A stretch of 64,000 nt of DNA from Mesostigma viride (GCA_009746045.1 RPFO01000026.1:2723065-2787064), one strand, 5' to 3'. Counted from the first letter of the stretch, positions 53,105-62,880 are shown. Program-made: numbers and translations. The notes: a model not told the origin generated them from the letters alone.

Positions 53105-55176
53105 CCTTGGCACGTTTTCACCCCATTGAAAAAGTAATGCTGGATCAGCAGTTTCTCTGCATCCAGGACAGGAATGACCTGCCCAAGATAGAAGTGTCTG
53201 GGGCTCAAGATCATGAACGTCAGGGGTTGGTAGAACGTACCATGAGAGCCATCAGGGATGTGATAAGAAAAATGCCATCCAGGTTGGCTGACTCTGGTAG
53301 CTATGCTGACAGGGCATCTTGGGCAGCAGGGGTGACTACCCAGCTAAACGCCAAACCAATAATGTCCTCACCTTTTGGGGAAATCACCCCAACTGGCCTT
53401 CAGTCAGGCAGCTATGCTTCAGAGGTACACACTCACTACAACACACAAAGGCAGCACTTAGCCAAGTTGCTGGCAAAGAAAGACAAAAATAATGCCAGGC
53501 CTGTGTTTGAAGTGGGGGACCATGTGTTGTTTTTCAGAGAGGGTGACAGAGGAAGAGCACACTCTGCCAGATGGCACGGTCCAGCTGTAGTCACCAAAAT
53601 TCATGAAGAAGGGACTGCAGTCACTATACAACATGACAGAGAGCGTGTGGTCAGCAAGCATAGACTCAAGCTTTATTACCCACCACTGGCAGACGTGTCA
53701 GGGGTAGAATTCTTGGACATGGATTCAGAGCAGGAGTCTGGTGGATTGATCTCACCCAATGAATTGGCTAAGGACGTCATTGATGCAAGCACTAGTACCA
53801 CAGTAGAAGCTCCTGTGTTCCTCAGTAGTGCAGCCCCACTACAACCCAATAGTCCACCTGGGCAGGAGGACGGTGCACAGGGTGAGCAGCAGGTAGCACC
53901 TCCCTCACACCTGGAGGAGTCACAAAATAGAGCAGATCCTGTCGTTCCCAGGAAGTCATTTGCTGAGATTCTTAAGGCCTTGCACAAGGCACACAACACT
54001 AAAGCAGTTGTGGCAACAGGTACAGCACAGGTCAATGCTGTAGGGGATGCAGGTCAAGATCCTAGTATTTTGGCTGTAGACACCCAAGCACAGGTGAGTA
54101 TCATCAGTGCAGCAGCTGTATCTGGTCTGAAAATGAAGGCCTCACCATGGGCTAGAGTGTCAGATTTTTCAGGCAAAACCAAAATGCAGGTCAAAGGTCA
54201 GGTGAGCATTCAAATCTTGGGTATGCCCACTCCATTTCAGGTGGTTGAGGGTTACTCAGGGAATGCCCTGTTAGGGGAACCTTTTGTATCTTACCCTGGT
54301 GTTGTCATCTCAGCTGGGAGGTTGAGTGTGGCAGGGGTAGGACAGGTGCCTCTAGATCATTTTAAAATCCCTTTGAGCCAGATTAGCACTGGGTTGGATG
54401 CTGCCATCAATGCAGTTAAGCCCAAGTACCTCCCAGGTCAGGAACCGTGTGTGGAGGACCTCATACACTCTCAAAAGCTACACCCTTCAGCGTTTGGGCT
54501 TGGTAGATGGGATGTTGCATCCATGTCTCCCCTGTCCTATGATGATATTGTACGGGACTGCCAGACGCAGATTGGGTTTCTTAAGTGGCTGGAGGCTTTT
54601 ACCAAAGCCAGGGAGGAGTGGGTTGTTCCAGATGCACGTAGTCCCACACACACACCACCTGTGACTCCTCTTGATGCTATGCCAGCTGGAGCCAAGAAGC
54701 TAAGGTTAAAGTTTGTGTGCAAGCATAAACCTCAGGCTGATGGGGGACCACCCATTTTCCATGCTAGGCCATGTGTCACTGAGTTCAGGGGCTCTACAGA
54801 GCTGACAGAGGCTGAGCTTTATACTCCTGGTATTCAGCAAACGTCTCTCAAGGTGTTGCTTTCCTTGTTTTTGCATCAGCTTAATACAGGGAAGGATTAT
54901 GTGTGTAAAGCCACAGATATCAAAAGAGCCTTTCTAAAGGGGGACCCTGCCATAGCACAGCAGGTCTGGAGAGGTCAGGTATACGTGGTGAATACTCCTA
55001 AGGTGTGGCACAGGGATATTGTTCAACCCTTGTTGAGGCCAAACCTGGGGGTTGAAGGGTTGCAGTCAGCTCCAAAAATTTTTAGGCTGTCTGCACAGGA
55101 GGTATTCATGAAGCTAGGGGCCACCTATGATGACATTGACCCTTGCTGTTTGTCATCCCACACCCTGATGGAATGA
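53068..55176 (+). CDS. A2 integrase core, protease-like domain and RT
   Basis: A 702-codon ORF in one frame, direct evidence that protease lies between integrase and RT. Integrase: VMLDQQFLCI (Asp codon 53143-53145) and RQGLVERTMR (Glu 53233-53235), 29 residues apart; C-terminal barrel at VFEVGDHVLFFREGDRGRAH. Protease-like: LAVDTQAQVSIISA (Asp 54079-54081), ARVSDFSGKTKMQVKGQVSI, FQVVEGYSGNALLGEPFVSY. RT: KLRLKFVCKHKP, FHARPCVTEFRGSTE, YTPGIQQTSLKVLL, VCKATDIKRAFLKGD, VEGLQSAPKIFRLS. A one-base shift near 55145 moves the catalytic HGDD box into the next frame. Confidence 0.92.
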   Translation: MDKEQLHRALQIALARFHPIEKVMLDQQFLCIQDRNDLPKIEVSGAQDHERQGLVERTMRAIRDVIRKMPSRLADSGSYADRASWAAGVTTQLNAKPIMSSPFGEITPTGLQSGSYASEVHTHYNTQRQHLAKLLAKKDKNNARPVFEVGDHVLFFREGDRGRAHSARWHGPAVVTKIHEEGTAVTIQHDRERVVSKHRLKLYYPPLADVSGVEFLDMDSEQESGGLISPNELAKDVIDASTSTTVEAPVFLSSAAPLQPNSPPGQEDGAQGEQQVAPPSHLEESQNRADPVVPRKSFAEILKALHKAHNTKAVVATGTAQVNAVGDAGQDPSILAVDTQAQVSIISAAAVSGLKMKASPWARVSDFSGKTKMQVKGQVSIQILGMPTPFQVVEGYSGNALLGEPFVSYPGVVISAGRLSVAGVGQVPLDHFKIPLSQISTGLDAAINAVKPKYLPGQEPCVEDLIHSQKLHPSAFGLGRWDVASMSPLSYDDIVRDCQTQIGFLKWLEAFTKAREEWVVPDARSPTHTPPVTPLDAMPAGAKKLRLKFVCKHKPQADGGPPIFHARPCVTEFRGSTELTEAELYTPGIQQTSLKVLLSLFLHQLNTGKDYVCKATDIKRAFLKGDPAIAQQVWRGQVYVVNTPKVWHRDIVQPLLRPNLGVEGLQSAPKIFRLSAQEVFMKLGATYDDIDPCCLSSHTLME

Positions 55177-56105
55177 TGATGTTTGTCTGGCATGGGGATG
55201 ATCAGTTAATCTCAGGTCCTAGAGCTGCAGTGGATGCTTTCATAGCTCAGGTGTCTGCCAGTTTTGAGATTGGCAAGCAGCTAGAGCTGGGCAAGGAGCC
55301 AGTCAAGTTCTGTGGCATGATGCTTGAGTTGCTGCAGCAGCAGGGCAGCTGGGTTTGTTCCATGCAGGCCTCTGCTGAATACATTAAGTCTTGTCTGGAT
55401 GTCCTGCCTGTTCACATCACCCCTGACATGTGCCCTACCATTAGAGGCAAGCTTGGTTGGCTATGTGCTACATGTGCACCCCACCTGGCTTTTGTGAGCA
55501 GGGTAGATGATGAGGTACTACAGGAGGTAGGAGCACGGGCAATCAAGCAGTTGTTGCATGATGGTCCACCTTTGATGCTTCACTCACTGGACCTGTTTAC
55601 TCCCATTCACATCACGTGCATGATGGATAGTTCAATGGAGTCCAGGGTAGTTACCAAGGTTCAAGCCAGAGAGGCTGGATTGTTTTTCCTGCATAACCAA
55701 GGTGGGAAGAAGTCACTAGTCTCCTGGTTCAGTAGATTGCACAAGAGGAAAGCTGTGAGTAGCAATGTAGCTGAATGCAGGGCTGTGGTATCTTCTGTCT
55801 TGCATGCAAGGTATCTCAATCACTTGCTGGTCTGGCTTCAACACCAGGCTGGTAGCTCTGCAGGAGTGAAAGCACATTTGCTGACTGACTCTCAATCTAT
55901 CATCTCTTTCCTTGCCAATCCTTTGGCTGTACACTCGGACCTGGATTGGATTGTGCTAAAACAGGAATGCAAGTACCTGGAGTCTAAAGCCCACGTCAGG
56001 GACAAAGACAATGCTGCAGATGCACTGACCAAGGTGCCACAAGCAGCAGGACCACAATACCAGGTCTTGTATGGGTTGATGAACCCTGGTTACAGTCTGA
56101 AGTGA
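55143..56105 (+). CDS. A2 RT C-terminal part and RNase H
   Basis: Continues RT: LFVIPHPDGMMMFVWHGDDQ, with the HGDD box at 55191-55202, then KFCGMMLELLQQQGSWVCSM. RNase H: HITCMMDSSMESRVV (Asp), NVAECRAVVSSVLHARYLN (Glu), HLLTDSQSIISFLANP (Asp), KDNAADALTKV (final Asp). The end is YSLK and stop. The reading frame properly begins upstream in RT; the track start at 55143 is the shift point. AATAAAA at 56244 lies in the short 3' noncoding region. Confidence 0.9.
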   Translation: MLFVIPHPDGMMMFVWHGDDQLISGPRAAVDAFIAQVSASFEIGKQLELGKEPVKFCGMMLELLQQQGSWVCSMQASAEYIKSCLDVLPVHITPDMCPTIRGKLGWLCATCAPHLAFVSRVDDEVLQEVGARAIKQLLHDGPPLMLHSLDLFTPIHITCMMDSSMESRVVTKVQAREAGLFFLHNQGGKKSLVSWFSRLHKRKAVSSNVAECRAVVSSVLHARYLNHLLVWLQHQAGSSAGVKAHLLTDSQSIISFLANPLAVHSDLDWIVLKQECKYLESKAHVRDKDNAADALTKVPQAAGPQYQVLYGLMNPGYSLK

Positions 56106-56487
56106 CTGGCACATTGTACATGTTAGCCCATGACCCCCTGCCTAATACTGCAGCTGAAAGGCTGCAGTGGCAGCTGGGTAGTTTTCTGACAGTGAGAAGC
56201 ACTGGTCTAGAAAGTTGGGACATGATGAATGTGTTATTTATTGAATAAAATTTTGTGAGACACTTGTTTGGATGACCATGACATGCTGGGGCCTGAGCAC
56301 CCATCTCACTCAGTTAAGAAACCATGCTTGAGACATGGGGCCTTTTTAATGCATCTCTTGTACATGTGTGAGGTGACCTTTGGGTCCTAGTAGGTTATCT
56401 GACAGTTTTTTAAGGCATTGGGAATGGCTGCGTCCATTTAATGGCTATGTGTGTTTCTGTTGAAACCCAAAGAAAACTTAAAGTGGG
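56106..56487 (+). other. A2 3' noncoding region
   Basis: About 380 bp with no ORF. It contains attgaataaaatt (56241-56253) and ends in the purine-rich tract before the 3' LTR. No T-arm-like hairpin is present, unlike subfamily B. Confidence 0.6.
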
Positions 56488-56875
56488 AGTTAGTCTAAGT
56501 CTCCCGCCTGTAGCCTAAGTGGACACGTGCCAGCACCGCCGGCGCCCAATTGGGTACTGGGACGGTGCTGGACTAGAGCAGTCGTGGCATGGACACGTGG
56601 CTAGACTCAGTATGTGATGAGCCGGTACCTCAGTACCGGGACTGTAGTTGTCATGTTAGGACTGACTAGATCAGGTTGTAACTGATAGGCTAGTCCGTCC
56701 AGGATCAGTAAGTTATGCTTAACTTACGCAAAGTCTGGTCAGCCGCAAGTGACGGCTGACCAGCGGTATATGTGCCATTCTATCCTAATGCCAAGGTGCC
56801 CTCGTCGTCTCCACACTGGCCATTTGGCATCGTCTGTGTGCACTGAGTTTCCCAAGCTCTCAGCCTGCACTAACT
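56488..56875 (+). repeat. A2 3' LTR
   Basis: 388 bp, AGTTAGTCTAAG...GCACTAACT, followed by ACCTT (56876-56880). A3 RT resumes directly after it. Confidence 0.88.
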
Positions 56876-58037
56876 ACCTTATCATCAACATTGGGGTGGA
56901 AGGGCTTGTCAGTGCCCCGCGGCCCAAAATTTTCAGGGACTGACAGCAGAGGAGGTATTCAGAAAGCTCAAGGCCACGTATGATGACCTGGAGTCACCCA
57001 TGCTTTTTTGTTGTACCCACCCCCTCTGGACTGCTGTTCTTTGTGTGGCATGGAGATGACCAACTCATTTGTGGGCCTACACAAATGAGTGGAGCAAAAA
57101 AAATGGTGTAGAGCTGAGGTGGAAAAATTTATTCAGCAGGTCCAGGAATCATATGATCGAGATTGGCAAGCAGGTGGAATTCACCACAACCCCTATCCAG
57201 TTTTGTGGCATCATGTTGCAGCTGCACAAGCAGCAGGATCAGTGGGTCTGCTCTCTCTCCCCTCCTGCAGACTATATTCAAGACTGTCTAGATCTGCTGC
57301 AACACAACCACCTCCCCATGCACATGTGTGCCACTGTTCAAGGCAAACTGGGGTGCATGGTGGTCAGCCATCTGTGGGGCTCCCTTATAGCTGTCATAAG
57401 CAGGGTCACCCATGATGTTTTAGTCAAAATCAAATGCAGTCAAATCAGGAAGTTGGTTCAAGATTGCCCTCCCCTCATCCTCCATGGTCTGAATCTGATG
57501 GAAGACATTCACATCCACAGCGTCATGGACAGCTCCATGGAGAGCAGAAGAATCAATCAGATGGGGGCTAGGGAATCAGGGCTGTTTTTTCTCACCAACA
57601 GGTCAGATTACATGTCCCTTATACCTCCTGGTACAGCAGACTGCACCGCAGAAAACCTGGCAGCAGCAACTCAGCTGAATCATTGTCGTGCTGTGCATGG
57701 TGTCTGCTGCATTGCATGCTCGCTCCCTGCAACACATGCTCACCTGGTTACAAACCCAGGCAGGCAGCACATGCAATGTCATCTCACATCTCTATACTGA
57801 CAGCTATTCTGTGATCAGTTTTCTAACCAATAAATCTGTTTCTGCTGCTGTCCACACTGATCTGGATTGGGTGATCCTCAAACAGGATCGAGGCCACCTA
57901 CTTTTCCAGCTGGACTCATGTGGAATTGAGATGAGGAAAACCCGGCAGACGCTCTAACCAAGCTGCGGGACTCGGCTGGCCCACAATACCAGCTACTATT
58001 TGACAACATGAATCCATATGGTATCAGAGTCAGTGTA
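56876..58037 (+). pseudogene. A3 RT C-terminal part and RNase H (frameshifted)
   Basis: Resumes after A2: IINIGVEGLVSAPRPKIFR, then LLFFVWHGDDQLICGP (HGDD 57049-57060), IGKQVEFTTTPIQFCGIMLQ, DIHIHSVMDSSMESRRI (first RNase H Asp), ARESGLFFLTN, HLYTDSYSVISFL (Asp) and, near the end, a degenerate NPADALTK equivalent around 57935-57965. Several frame changes. Confidence 0.78.
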
Positions 58038-58430
58038 TGAATAAATTAATGGTATGGCTCTAGCTCAGTACATGACAGCCACACCCCCTCAACCACAGCG
58101 ATAGCTGCTGGGCGCCTTGTAAAATTCAACACGTTTGCTGTGGGGTGTGGGTGCTGAACAGTGTCATTTTCATATCCGTTTTCAGCTTGAGGGCACAAGC
58201 CTTATGCTCCATACACTTTATTTAATGTGTACTACCATAACTGGCCAAGCCAGCCAGCTGTGCACACCTTATTTAATGTGCAATCCAACACCTGGCCAGA
58301 ACAGCCAGCTGTAACCAACCTGGCCCAACCAGCCATGTTTATTTTGTATACCCCTAATCAACTTAAAAATAATAACAACAATGTTGGGGGTGCAGACCTG
58401 CATAATCAATAAAGAATAAAACAATACTGG
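58038..58430 (+). other. A3 3' noncoding region
   Basis: Contains imperfect tandem repeats of a segment with taatgtg...ggccaagccagccagctg (58213-58345) and ends aataaagaataaaacaatactgg, the purine/A-rich tract before the LTR. Confidence 0.55.
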
Positions 58431-58916
58431 AGTTAGTCTCCATGCTTTGCTGCAGACTAAGTCTCAAAGGCATTGTGAATACAACGTATGAATAAGCCTT
58501 GTAAACCTACGTTGGTATGTGAATATAAATACCACGTGGGCTATGCAGATAGGACTGCTAGTCGAGTCACATACATTTCCCTAGATAGGTACTTTGGGTA
58601 CTGGGGTACGTGACAGATGTCAGTACCCAGTATACGTAGTGTCCTGCCATTGGACGGTACTAGAGTATCCTAGATAGGGAACGTACTGCAGAGTGGATTG
58701 ATCTGTGCTCACACGATGCTGTGACTAGACTGCTACCGGCCTGTCATCGTGCGGCCTCGGGCCAACGGTCTGCACCCAACGGTCACTGGCGGCGCAGCCA
58801 TTGAGAGGAACGTTGATAAAGGGTAAACCTTTTTTCTAATGAGCAAGCAATTCATTGCCAACAATATTCAGTGCTCTCAAGCATTATACTACGTCGCTCG
58901 TTTCTCTTTCCTAACT
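58431..58916 (+). repeat. A3 3' LTR
   Basis: 486 bp, AGTTAGTCTCC...TTTCCTAACT. It shares about 395 bp with the A4 LTR at 20535-20930. TATAAATA at 58514 is a candidate TATA box. The following GGTAG (58917-58921) should be the target duplication; its left copy is lost. Confidence 0.82.
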
Positions 58917-58921
58917 GGTAG

Positions 58922-59290
58922 CTAGGTCGGCCATAGCTCGCGTCGCCGCTGTTGCTGGGCCAGGGTCAAGTCGTCGTCCAGCGTGAAGCGAGTCTCCGAG
59001 AGCTTCTTGCGGCATTTAAGGAACGCCAGCTTGTCCGCCATGTACAGGTGAGGAGCACGGGTGCCGGGCCAGCCTTACCCCGGCCGCGCGCGGGGGAGGC
59101 GGACAGCCGACATCCGCAGCTCACCAGTGAGTTGCATGGGGGCAAGAATGTCGCGAGATTAAGGCTCGTCGAGGTCTCACCGGCCGGTGTTACGAGCCGC
59201 ACCAGCGGCTCCGAAAGACCTAGTCTAGCGTGGGCTACGCCTGATTGGACCCGGAATCTGCTATCCGCCAGGACTACGTGAATGTAGCCC
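58922..59290 (-). pseudogene. LINE ORF1-like fragment, copy 1
   Basis: Minus-strand reading from an ATG at 59041: MADKLAFLKCRKKLSETRFT, LDDDLTLAQQQRRRELWP. The second copy at 61236-61600 reads DKQRFLSRRKRLHDLTWTLD then LTPTQQQQRRDLWPEYLRHK. The K-R...L...L-x-x-D-L-T...R-x-x-L-W-P pattern resembles the C-terminal domain of L1-type ORF1 proteins. A3 inserted just after the LWP block. Sequence to about 59290 has no further identifiable coding. Confidence 0.5.
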
Positions 59291-59830
59291 TGAATTCTAG
59301 CTAGTACGCGGAATTACTAGCTAGGCCCTGAATGCACAACTAGACAAATTATGCATGTACATGGAATGCACGAAGGGCGTTAGTGCAGCCCAGATTTGAC
59401 CCCTGGTTCGGCAGACGAGTTTTACTCAAGTCGATTTCATTCCAAACCAAAGATAGGAAGCCATTGTCACCTACGACATTTGTCCAAGACGGCGTGCATG
59501 CCAGCGGGTCGGCCGGGGGCCGAACCTCTAGCGCTGCAATTAATATCAGCTGTAGATGTACATAGTATCCGCCATGCAGTCTAGCACCCGGTACCTGGCA
59601 GTCCCGGGTACAGACCAGTAACACACCAAACCGAAAGCAAAGCCACGGGTACCTGAGCCAACTGATGGAATAACTCTGCCAAGTCCCCGAATCTAACATA
59701 ATAACTATCGAAAGTCTCAAACAATATCAAAATGACTTTCGACTGACCAAACTAATTTATTTTAGGAATTGTTACGCCCAAACATGGGTTAGGGCCGTAA
59801 CACTCCTCCCCCTCCCCGGGGGACGATGGC
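59291..59830 (-). repeat. Ty3/gypsy-like 3' LTR fragment with polypurine tract
   Basis: On the minus strand GGGGAGGGGGAGGAG (59809-59795) is a classic polypurine tract, directly followed by TGTTACGGCCC, a common gypsy LTR start. LTR-like sequence continues down to roughly 59350; the end is not defined. No coding sequence is attached except possible degenerate sequence at 59831-59936. Confidence 0.55.
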
Positions 59831-59936
59831 TATCGTCCAATCGCCCGGGGGCGCACCTCAAACAACAGCACCACAAACATGGAAAATTCAAAAGAAAACC
59901 AAACACAATCAGAACAACGGGTTGCTGTGTATAATT

Positions 59937-60477
59937 GCCGCACATGTGCACTTGTGGACTGGGCCAGTCATGTTTTGATCGCAACCACCCCCGCGTAATT
60001 GCATATGGTTTCGGTGCATGCCCATTGTGGCAGCCATTTCCGCTTGTTCTCACCCACCGAGCTCACCGTGTTCAACAGTTGCTTTCACCTGTTTGAATTC
60101 GAAGTGCAGTGCAGTCCGTTAAACCCAAAATGCTGAGCACGCATAAATGCCTCGCTACAACGGTAGTTGCGACTGATGCGCGGCTGTTCAGAAAGGACGG
60201 CGAATCCAAAAGTGCCTAGGCAAATCTAAAAATGCCTAGGCATTTTTATTGCGACCAATTCGTTGCTGTTCAGATCTAGTTCACGGAAAAAATGCCTAGG
60301 CTTTTTTAGATTTGAGATCTATAGTCCTGAAAAAAAAATGCCTAGTCGAATCCAAAAGTGCCTAGCTAGGCATTTTTCGATTTGCCGTAGTTCCTGAACA
60401 AGCCGCGCGTTGCGCGCCGAAAGTTTGCTCACTTGAATCCTTGTCCAACTGAGTAAACTTCTGGCTATCAACTCCTG
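59937..60477 (-). repeat. Repeat Y, copy 2
   Basis: 541 bp matching 46470-46989, with the same CCTAGGCA palindromic repeats and the same CAACTCCTG end. On the minus strand it includes the first ~30 codons of the zinc-finger ORF (GGGCDQNMTGPVHKCTC) with changes, then diverges. Confidence 0.65.
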
Positions 60478-60482
60478 GGTCT

Positions 60483-60818
60483 GTGGTTTTTGTTAATGCT
60501 GCAGGCTTCGCTGACGCCGACGCCGAGGCAGCTAGACCATGGCGCGCATTCGAGTATACAGTCGCAGACTTTACGGCAAGTAGCAATGAAGTTCGCCCTT
60601 CTCCATTCACCCCTGCCGCTGGCCTACTCGCGTTGGAGGAAGGTAATTCTCCGTCCTTTGACATTGACAATACCTTGGCACGATACCTAGCACTCCTGGT
60701 GGTGTTGGTTGGCCATCTCACAGTGGAATGCAACATGGGTGATGTGTGGCTCGATTATTTCATTAATCATACGTGCTCCCGTTGGGCCGGGAGTCACGGA
60801 GCACCGAAGTGCTTTTAA
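60483..60818 (+). CDS. Hypothetical ORF, unrecognised
   Basis: 111 codons: an Ala/Asp-rich start, RPWRAFEYTVADFTAS in the middle, and DNTLARYLALLVVLVGHLTV, a possible hydrophobic segment, near the end. Directly follows repeat Y. No family recognised; composition is compatible with coding but this could be a transposon relic. Confidence 0.25.
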   Translation: MVFVNAAGFADADAEAARPWRAFEYTVADFTASSNEVRPSPFTPAAGLLALEEGNSPSFDIDNTLARYLALLVVLVGHLTVECNMGDVWLDYFINHTCSRWAGSHGAPKCF

Positions 60819-61235
60819 TTAATCCCTGTGTGTGCACAACAGGAGAAAGGGCAGAGACCCCCAGTCTCCTTCATGCCAAAGGCATGCCACAGCTGCATGC
60901 GGGCACGCTAGCTAAACGGACACGCTAACGATCCGGCAGTCTGTGGGTGCAATAAGAACCATGTGAGCATATCATAACAAGGAGCGTGGGCAAGTAATCT
61001 GAGCGTAGCCAGGACGTAGCATGGCTGTACAAGGACTAAGCTATTAGGTTATGGCTAGTAAACTGATCATAGTCAGGACGTAGCATGACTGTACTAGGAC
61101 TAGGCTATGGCTGGTTGTGTACTGTGCGTTAGCAGTGCACGTGACTATGTTGGCACAGCGAGGCAAACATTCTAAGCATGGCTGCCAGAGCGGCGCATTG
61201 ACTACCAATGGATACAAGCAAGGGCTATTGCTATT
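60819..61235. other. Noncoding spacer with tandem duplication
   Basis: Two copies of a ~60-bp unit (agtcaggacgtagcatgactgta...aggactaggctat) at about 61010-61105. Nothing else recognised. Confidence 0.4.
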
Positions 61236-61605
61236 CTAGCCCGCTGGGGGCGTCCACATCTTGTGGTTGATCATCAGGTCCCCGCCCCTCCAGTACACCT
61301 TGGGCTTCTGGGGGTCCTGCTTATGGCGGAGGTATTCCGGCCACAGGTCACGTCGCTGCTGCTGCTGAGTGGGGGTCAGGTCGATCGTCGTCCAGCGTCC
61401 AGGTGAGGTCGTGCAACCTCTTGCGACGAGAGAGGAACCGCTGCTTATCCTCATCAGGGGAGGGGAAGGTGAGCAGGACTGGTGGGGGGGCCGCATTGTC
61501 CCGTGAGTGGGGAAGGCGGTGGCACCGGCCCTCGCAGTTCTACATCACCTACCACGCCCATGAGGGTAAGAAGCTGGTTCTTGAGCTCGTCAGCAAGGGA
61601 GGTTA
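61236..61605 (-). pseudogene. LINE ORF1-like fragment, copy 2
   Basis: Minus-strand, two frames: DKQRFLSRRKRLHDLTWTLD, then QQQQRRDLWPEYLRHKQDPQ and PKVYWRGGDLMINHKMW with a stop at about 61236. Extends further toward the C-terminus than copy 1 and preserves a Y/F-W-R-G-G-x-L motif typical of the end of L1 ORF1 domains. Confidence 0.5.
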
Positions 61606-61725
61606 ACGCGCCTCACCGTGTGGCTCGATGGGCGCGTGTTGGAGCAGGTCCAAGGGATCAGCTCTCACCCCAACCCCTGTTGATTGGTCCTCAGCCCAGC
61701 GTGACGCTGCACAGAGTTTGATAGG

Positions 61726-62880
61726 GTGCAACATAGGGCGGTCACCTACTCGTGGGATGCCGGGGTCCTCCACAAAATGCTCGGCAAGCGCAAAGTGGTG
61801 GTGCCGCCGCCTCACAAGCGGGTCGCCGTCGTCCAGCAAGTCCATGAGCGGTATGGCCACCTGGGTGGTAACCGCACTTTGGCGCTAGTGCGCGCCTCTT
61901 ATTGGTGGAACGGCATGCGTGCCACAGTCGCGCAGGTCGTCGCTAGCTGCGCGCAGTGTGCCCGGGTGAAGCCCAGGTTCAATGTGGACCACGATGCGAA
62001 AGAATTGATGCGCCTTCCCATCAGAGGGCTCTTCTACCGCTGGCACGTAGACCTGTGTGGGCCCTTTGATGAAAGTGCAGATGGCCACAAGTATGTCATG
62101 GTGTGTGTCGAAAGTTTTAGCAAGTGGGTCGAGCTCATCCCCATGGCTGACAAGCAGGCCGCCACAACCGCCAAGCACTTCGCCGACATCATCGCCAGGT
62201 TTGGCGCCCCCACGGAGGTGGTCACCGACCAGGGCGGGGAGTTTCGGGGGGAATTTCAGGAATTGTTGGATGCATGTCTCATTGATCACCGTCGCACTTC
62301 TCGGGAGCATCCTTAGGCCAATGGTTTGGCTGAGCGATTGGTGCAGACTGTCAAGCAGGCTTTGCGCAAGTGGAGCCTGCAGTCAGCATCATTCACTATG
62401 TGGGATCGTGAACTGGCGTGGATACTAGCCATGGGTTACCGGATGTCACCCCAGGAGTCGCTCGCCTGTTTCTCCCCGTATTTCCTGTTGTTTGGGCGCG
62501 CACCCTTACTCCCCACGGAGGCGCAGAGTGCACACCCCACCCCTATGGCGTTTGACAACGCCAGTCAGTTTCTGGCTGAGCCGCTGAGGTGACCGCACGG
62601 GCGGCTACTTTCCGCAAGGTTATGCCCATCGCCATGAACAACTTGTTCATCGCCCAGCACCGAGATACCCTGCGCTACGCTCAGCGCCGGGGGGGCGCTT
62701 ACATGGCCCGTCACGGCCGTCAGCTGCATTTTCGTCCGGGGCAGTTCGTATTTCTCCGCACGCAGCTGACCGACACTCTTGACGCCGGTGACTGCGGGGC
62801 CGACCATCTTGCGGATCGCCGCCATCAAGCCATCTGGGGTCGCCATTTTGGAGGGCGTCGACGGCAGTCGCACCACAGAT
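61726..62880 (+). pseudogene. G3 gypsy integrase (premature stop and frameshifts)
   Basis: HHCC zinc domain HERYGHLGGNRTLAL...CAQCARVK; core with WHVDLCGPF (Asp 62050-62052), VTDQGGEFRGEF (Asp 62227-62229) and GLAERLVQTVKQ (Glu 62332-62334), 34 residues apart as in ordinary gypsy integrases. A TAG at 62314-62316 replaces the Gln of the usual HPQANG block. After a shift near 62590, QHRDTLRYAQRRGG and FRPGQFVFLR form the GPY/F-side barrel, then AGPTILRIAAIKPSGVAILE in another frame. The +1/-1 changes and the stop make it inactive. Confidence 0.85.

Larger units (their letters stand above)
49371..56875 (+). mobile_element. A2: near-complete copia-like LTR retrotransposon, subfamily A
   Basis: 7.5 kb with LTRs 49371-49777 and 56488-56875, target duplication ACCTT, LTR termini AGTTA and TAACT, and a purine-rich tract (aaagaaaacttaaagtggg) before the 3' LTR. 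It encodes a long Gag, CCHC knuckle, integrase, protease-like, RT and RNase H. A few single-base frameshifts interrupt gag and pol (near 50140, 51720-51960, 53060 and 55145). This is the best reference copy of the lineage in the window. Confidence 0.92.
46990..58430 (+). mobile_element. A3: copia-like element, subfamily A, 5'-truncated, interrupted by A2
   Basis: Coding resumes from integrase (46990) through protease-like to RT at 49370, is cut by A2 (49371-56875), and continues with RT and RNase H to about 58037. The 3' LTR follows at 58431. The A2 target site ACCTT sits in RT: joining gives YIDEPHLIINIGVEGLVSA, matching A2 and A1. LTR, gag and the knuckle are missing on the left, where repeat Y abuts. 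Confidence 0.85.
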
